Source: DATJPD01 sp035506575
GTDB taxonomy: Bacteria; Pseudomonadota; Alphaproteobacteria; CACIAM-22H2
Direction of reading: 5' to 3'
Assembly (NCBI GenBank): GCA_035506575.1
Contig: DATJPD010000084.1
Span: 1 to 7,975 of the forward strand
Length of the DNA: 7,975 bases
A program made the translations under genes and the position numbers. Under the pieces are notes generated by a model that worked only from the letters and a program-made list of their open reading frames with translations, searched no databases and was not told where the DNA came from. This document shows positions 6,444-7,975 of the stretch, piece by piece (the stretch's first letter is position 1; every line of letters starts with the position of its first letter).

Positions 6444-7619
6444 TTAGAGTCTTTTGAATTGCTTCGACAGCGCCAGGCCCTGGCGCTGATAGTTGGAGCC
6501 GAGCCCGCTGCCGTAGAGCTTCTCGGGCACGTCGGTGAGGCGCTCGTAGATCAGACGGCCGACCACCTGGCCGTCCTCGACCAGGAACGGCACTTCGTGC
6601 GAGCGCACTTCGAGCACCGCGCGCGTGCCGGGAATCTCGCCGCCCGTGCCGTAGCCGAACCCCGGATCGAAGAAGCCGGCGTAGTGGATGCGGAACTCGC
6701 CGACCGAGGGATCGTAGGGGACCATCTCCGCAGCGTAGCCGGGCGGGACGCGAACCTTTTCCTTCGAGACCAGGATGTAGAATTCGCCGGGATTCAAGAT
6801 GAGGGTGCCCGACGCATCGCGGCGGATCGGCTCCCAATAAGCGGCCGGATCGTAATGGCCGATCTTGGCGAGATCGATGAGGGCCGTGTGATGCCTGGCG
6901 CGATAGCCGATGAGATCGCTGTCGACCCCCTCCAGATCGATCGACACCCACAGGCCGCGATTGATCGTTGCGGCCGTGGCTTTTTCGCCCGTGAACACCA
7001 GCCCTTCGCTCTGGTCGAGCGCTTCGAGGGCGGCGTCCGACGGCGGCGGGTCGCCGCGGCGGAGGCGGAGCTGGTTGAGCGACAGCCCTTTGTGCACGCG
7101 GACGCTGAAGGTGCGCGGGCTGACCTCGAGATAGAGATTTCCCTTGTAGCCCTTCTTCACCTCCTCGAACTCCTCGGCGTAGTCCGGGATGAGGCGGGTG
7201 AAGATGTCGAGGCGGCCGGTGGTGCTTTTGGGGTTCGCGGTGCCGGCGATGTCCGCCGGCAGGTTCAGCCGCTCGAGGAGAGGGACGATGTAGCAGCAGC
7301 CGCGCTCGAGCACCGCACCCTGGGTGAGGTCGAGCTCGTGCATCTTGAGCGATTGGATCTTGCGCTCGACCGGCTGCTTGCCGGGCAGGAAGCTCGCCTG
7401 CACGCGCCAGGCGACGGCACCCAGGCGTAGATCGATGCTGGCCGGCTGAAGCTGGCCGTCGGCGAACGGTTCATCCGCCTGGATGCGGCCGGCGCGGATG
7501 AACTCCTGGTAGGTCTGGTAGGGCAGGATCCCGGTGGTGAACCGCGGCTGCGATGCCGCCGGGCGCGTGTCGGGAAACAGCGCGTCCCCAGTCTTCTCCG
7601 CCACTGGCTTCTGTGCCAC
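6444..7619 (-). CDS. dcd: dCTP deaminase, long two-module (DCD_N) type
   Basis: 2'-deoxycytidine 5'-triphosphate deaminase, which converts dCTP to dUTP and ammonia to supply dUMP for thymidylate synthesis. From the GTG at 7619 it is 391 residues, about twice the Escherichia coli enzyme and typical of the alphaproteobacterial form with a DCD_N domain. It consists of two dUTPase-like halves. The first has QPASIDLRLG (58-67), STTGR (Ser132, Arg136) and LYLEV (Glu165). The second has VSIDLEG (225-231), NPGEFYILVSKE (276-287), FFDPGFGYG (316-324) and VLEV (Glu337) followed by VPFLVEDGQVVGRLIYERL. GTG is chosen because AAAGGG lies 5 nt upstream; a TTG at 7682 would add 21 residues that look untranslated, and a GTG at 7604 is also possible. 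It is the first gene of a two-gene unit with the oxidoreductase. Function firm, start uncertain. Confidence 0.92.
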   Translation of the reverse strand: MAQKPVAEKTGDALFPDTRPAASQPRFTTGILPYQTYQEFIRAGRIQADEPFADGQLQPASIDLRLGAVAWRVQASFLPGKQPVERKIQSLKMHELDLTQGAVLERGCCYIVPLLERLNLPADIAGTANPKSTTGRLDIFTRLIPDYAEEFEEVKKGYKGNLYLEVSPRTFSVRVHKGLSLNQLRLRRGDPPPSDAALEALDQSEGLVFTGEKATAATINRGLWVSIDLEGVDSDLIGYRARHHTALIDLAKIGHYDPAAYWEPIRRDASGTLILNPGEFYILVSKEKVRVPPGYAAEMVPYDPSVGEFRIHYAGFFDPGFGYGTGGEIPGTRAVLEVRSHEVPFLVEDGQVVGRLIYERLTDVPEKLYGSGLGSNYQRQGLALSKQFKRL

Positions 7620-7702
7620 CCGAGCCCTTTCGCGTCCTTGAGAACCCGCGGGTCCGGGATGGTCCCGGCGCCGCGCGGCCAAGGTACTCGAAGGGCCCAG
7701 TC

Positions 7703-7738
7703 AAAACGAGCCCCAGATGCAAAACGAGCCCCAGATGC
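7703..7738. repeat. Perfect 18-bp tandem duplication
   Basis: The unit AAAACGAGCCCCAGATGC occurs twice head to tail (7703-7720 and 7721-7738) without a mismatch. It lies in the gap upstream of dcd, between the terminator of the preceding gene and the dcd start, so it would fall in the dcd promoter or leader. Two perfect copies suggest a recent slippage event or a duplicated binding site. Confidence 0.85.
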
Positions 7739-7742
7739 AACA

Positions 7743-7768
7743 AAGGCCGCCTTCGGTAAGGCGGCCTT
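7743..7768 (-). terminator. Intrinsic terminator after the last minus-strand gene
   Basis: A perfect 9-bp stem, AAGGCCGCC (7743-7751) with GGCGGCCTT (7760-7768), encloses an 8-nt loop. On the minus strand the stem is followed by TTTGTTG, a modest U-tract. It begins 8 nt beyond the stop codon of the gene ending at 7777, the expected place. It separates that gene from the dcd unit. Confidence 0.75.
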
Positions 7769-7776
7769 GTCTCACA

Positions 7777-7975
7777 TCAGGCGGCGGCGACTTCCAACTG
7801 ATCCAGCGACTCTTCGCGGCTGAACCGGCCTTCGACGACCGGGGCACCTGCCGTGCGGCGGAGACCCGCCATCACCGACAGCTCGCGCCGAGCTGACTCG
7901 AGTACCGCAAGCTCGCGGGCATCTTCGCGGTCGACCACCTGCATCATCGACAGCTTGTTTTCGACCAGGTCCATC
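7777..7975 (-). CDS. Unrecognised protein, C-terminal part at the window edge
   Basis: At least 65 codons, reading MDLVENKLSMMQVV near the edge and ending ESLDQLEVAAA before a TGA at 7777-7779. An ATG at 7974 is the last codon visible, so the gene may start there or continue beyond the window; the ribosome binding site cannot be seen. The sequence is mostly charged and helical-looking (DREDARELAVLESARREL) with no membrane segment and no motif I recognise. A clear intrinsic terminator follows 8 nt after the stop, which supports a real gene end. No function is proposed. Confidence 0.6.
   Translation of the reverse strand, partial: MDLVENKLSMMQVVDREDARELAVLESARRELSVMAGLRRTAGAPVVEGRFSREESLDQLEVAAA

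Noticed and set aside
5337..7430. 697-codon plus-strand open frame
   Set aside because: It is antisense to both the oxidoreductase and dcd, which have clear motifs; long antisense frames are expected at this GC content.
7676..7704. Possible dcd promoter with TTGACT at 7699-7704
   Set aside because: The -35 resembles consensus, but the position 17 nt downstream is TGGCCG, with no AT-rich -10, so I do not call a promoter.

Overview
This is a high-GC chromosomal segment that looks alphaproteobacterial. The main grounds are the long, two-module type of dCTP deaminase (DCD_N type) that is typical of that class, a soluble PAS histidine kinase in the style common there, and short palindromic intergenic elements of kinds familiar from alphaproteobacterial genomes. 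I would guess Rhodospirillales or Hyphomicrobiales, but the sequence alone does not settle the order. Almost everything is on the minus strand. Only a gene tail and a small YCII-domain gene at the left end are on the plus strand. No phage, CRISPR, toxin-antitoxin or transposase gene is visible.

Layout. Bases 1-65 are the last codons of a plus-strand gene whose stop overlaps the ribosome binding site of the next gene, a YCII-domain protein (81-383). A doublet of palindromes (404-506) fills the convergent gap. Next comes a minus-strand three-gene cluster, read right to left: a small cupin (2907-2560), a secreted alpha/beta hydrolase (2544-1324) and a membrane-anchored DUF1499 protein (1286-522). 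The gap upstream (2908-3078) holds a GAAA-loop palindrome and a long imperfect hairpin of the widespread 'NHRDTEATE' repeat type. Then follow an orphan soluble PAS histidine kinase (4269-3079) with a candidate promoter and palindrome, a TauE/SafE-type permease (5175-4429), a 166-bp composite repeat (5181-5346), a Gfo/Idh/MocA oxidoreductase (6434-5367) closely coupled to the long dCTP deaminase (7619-6444), an 18-bp tandem duplication, an intrinsic terminator, and the end of an unrecognised minus-strand gene (7975-7777).

How the genes work together. Three transcription units seem likely on the minus strand: dcd with the oxidoreductase (9-nt gap, with the second gene's ribosome binding site next to the dcd stop); tauE and the kinase, probably separately controlled; and cupin-hydrolase-DUF1499 (gaps of 15 and 37 nt). 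The last cluster has the look of a small catabolic or envelope-associated unit, but no substrate can be read from it.

I found no convincing undescribed multi-gene system. The observations most worth a second look are the repeat elements, notably one that appears to supply the start region of tauE and one doublet with paired compensatory changes, the way catalytic signatures are divided between the two halves of the deaminase, and the palindrome at the kinase promoter.
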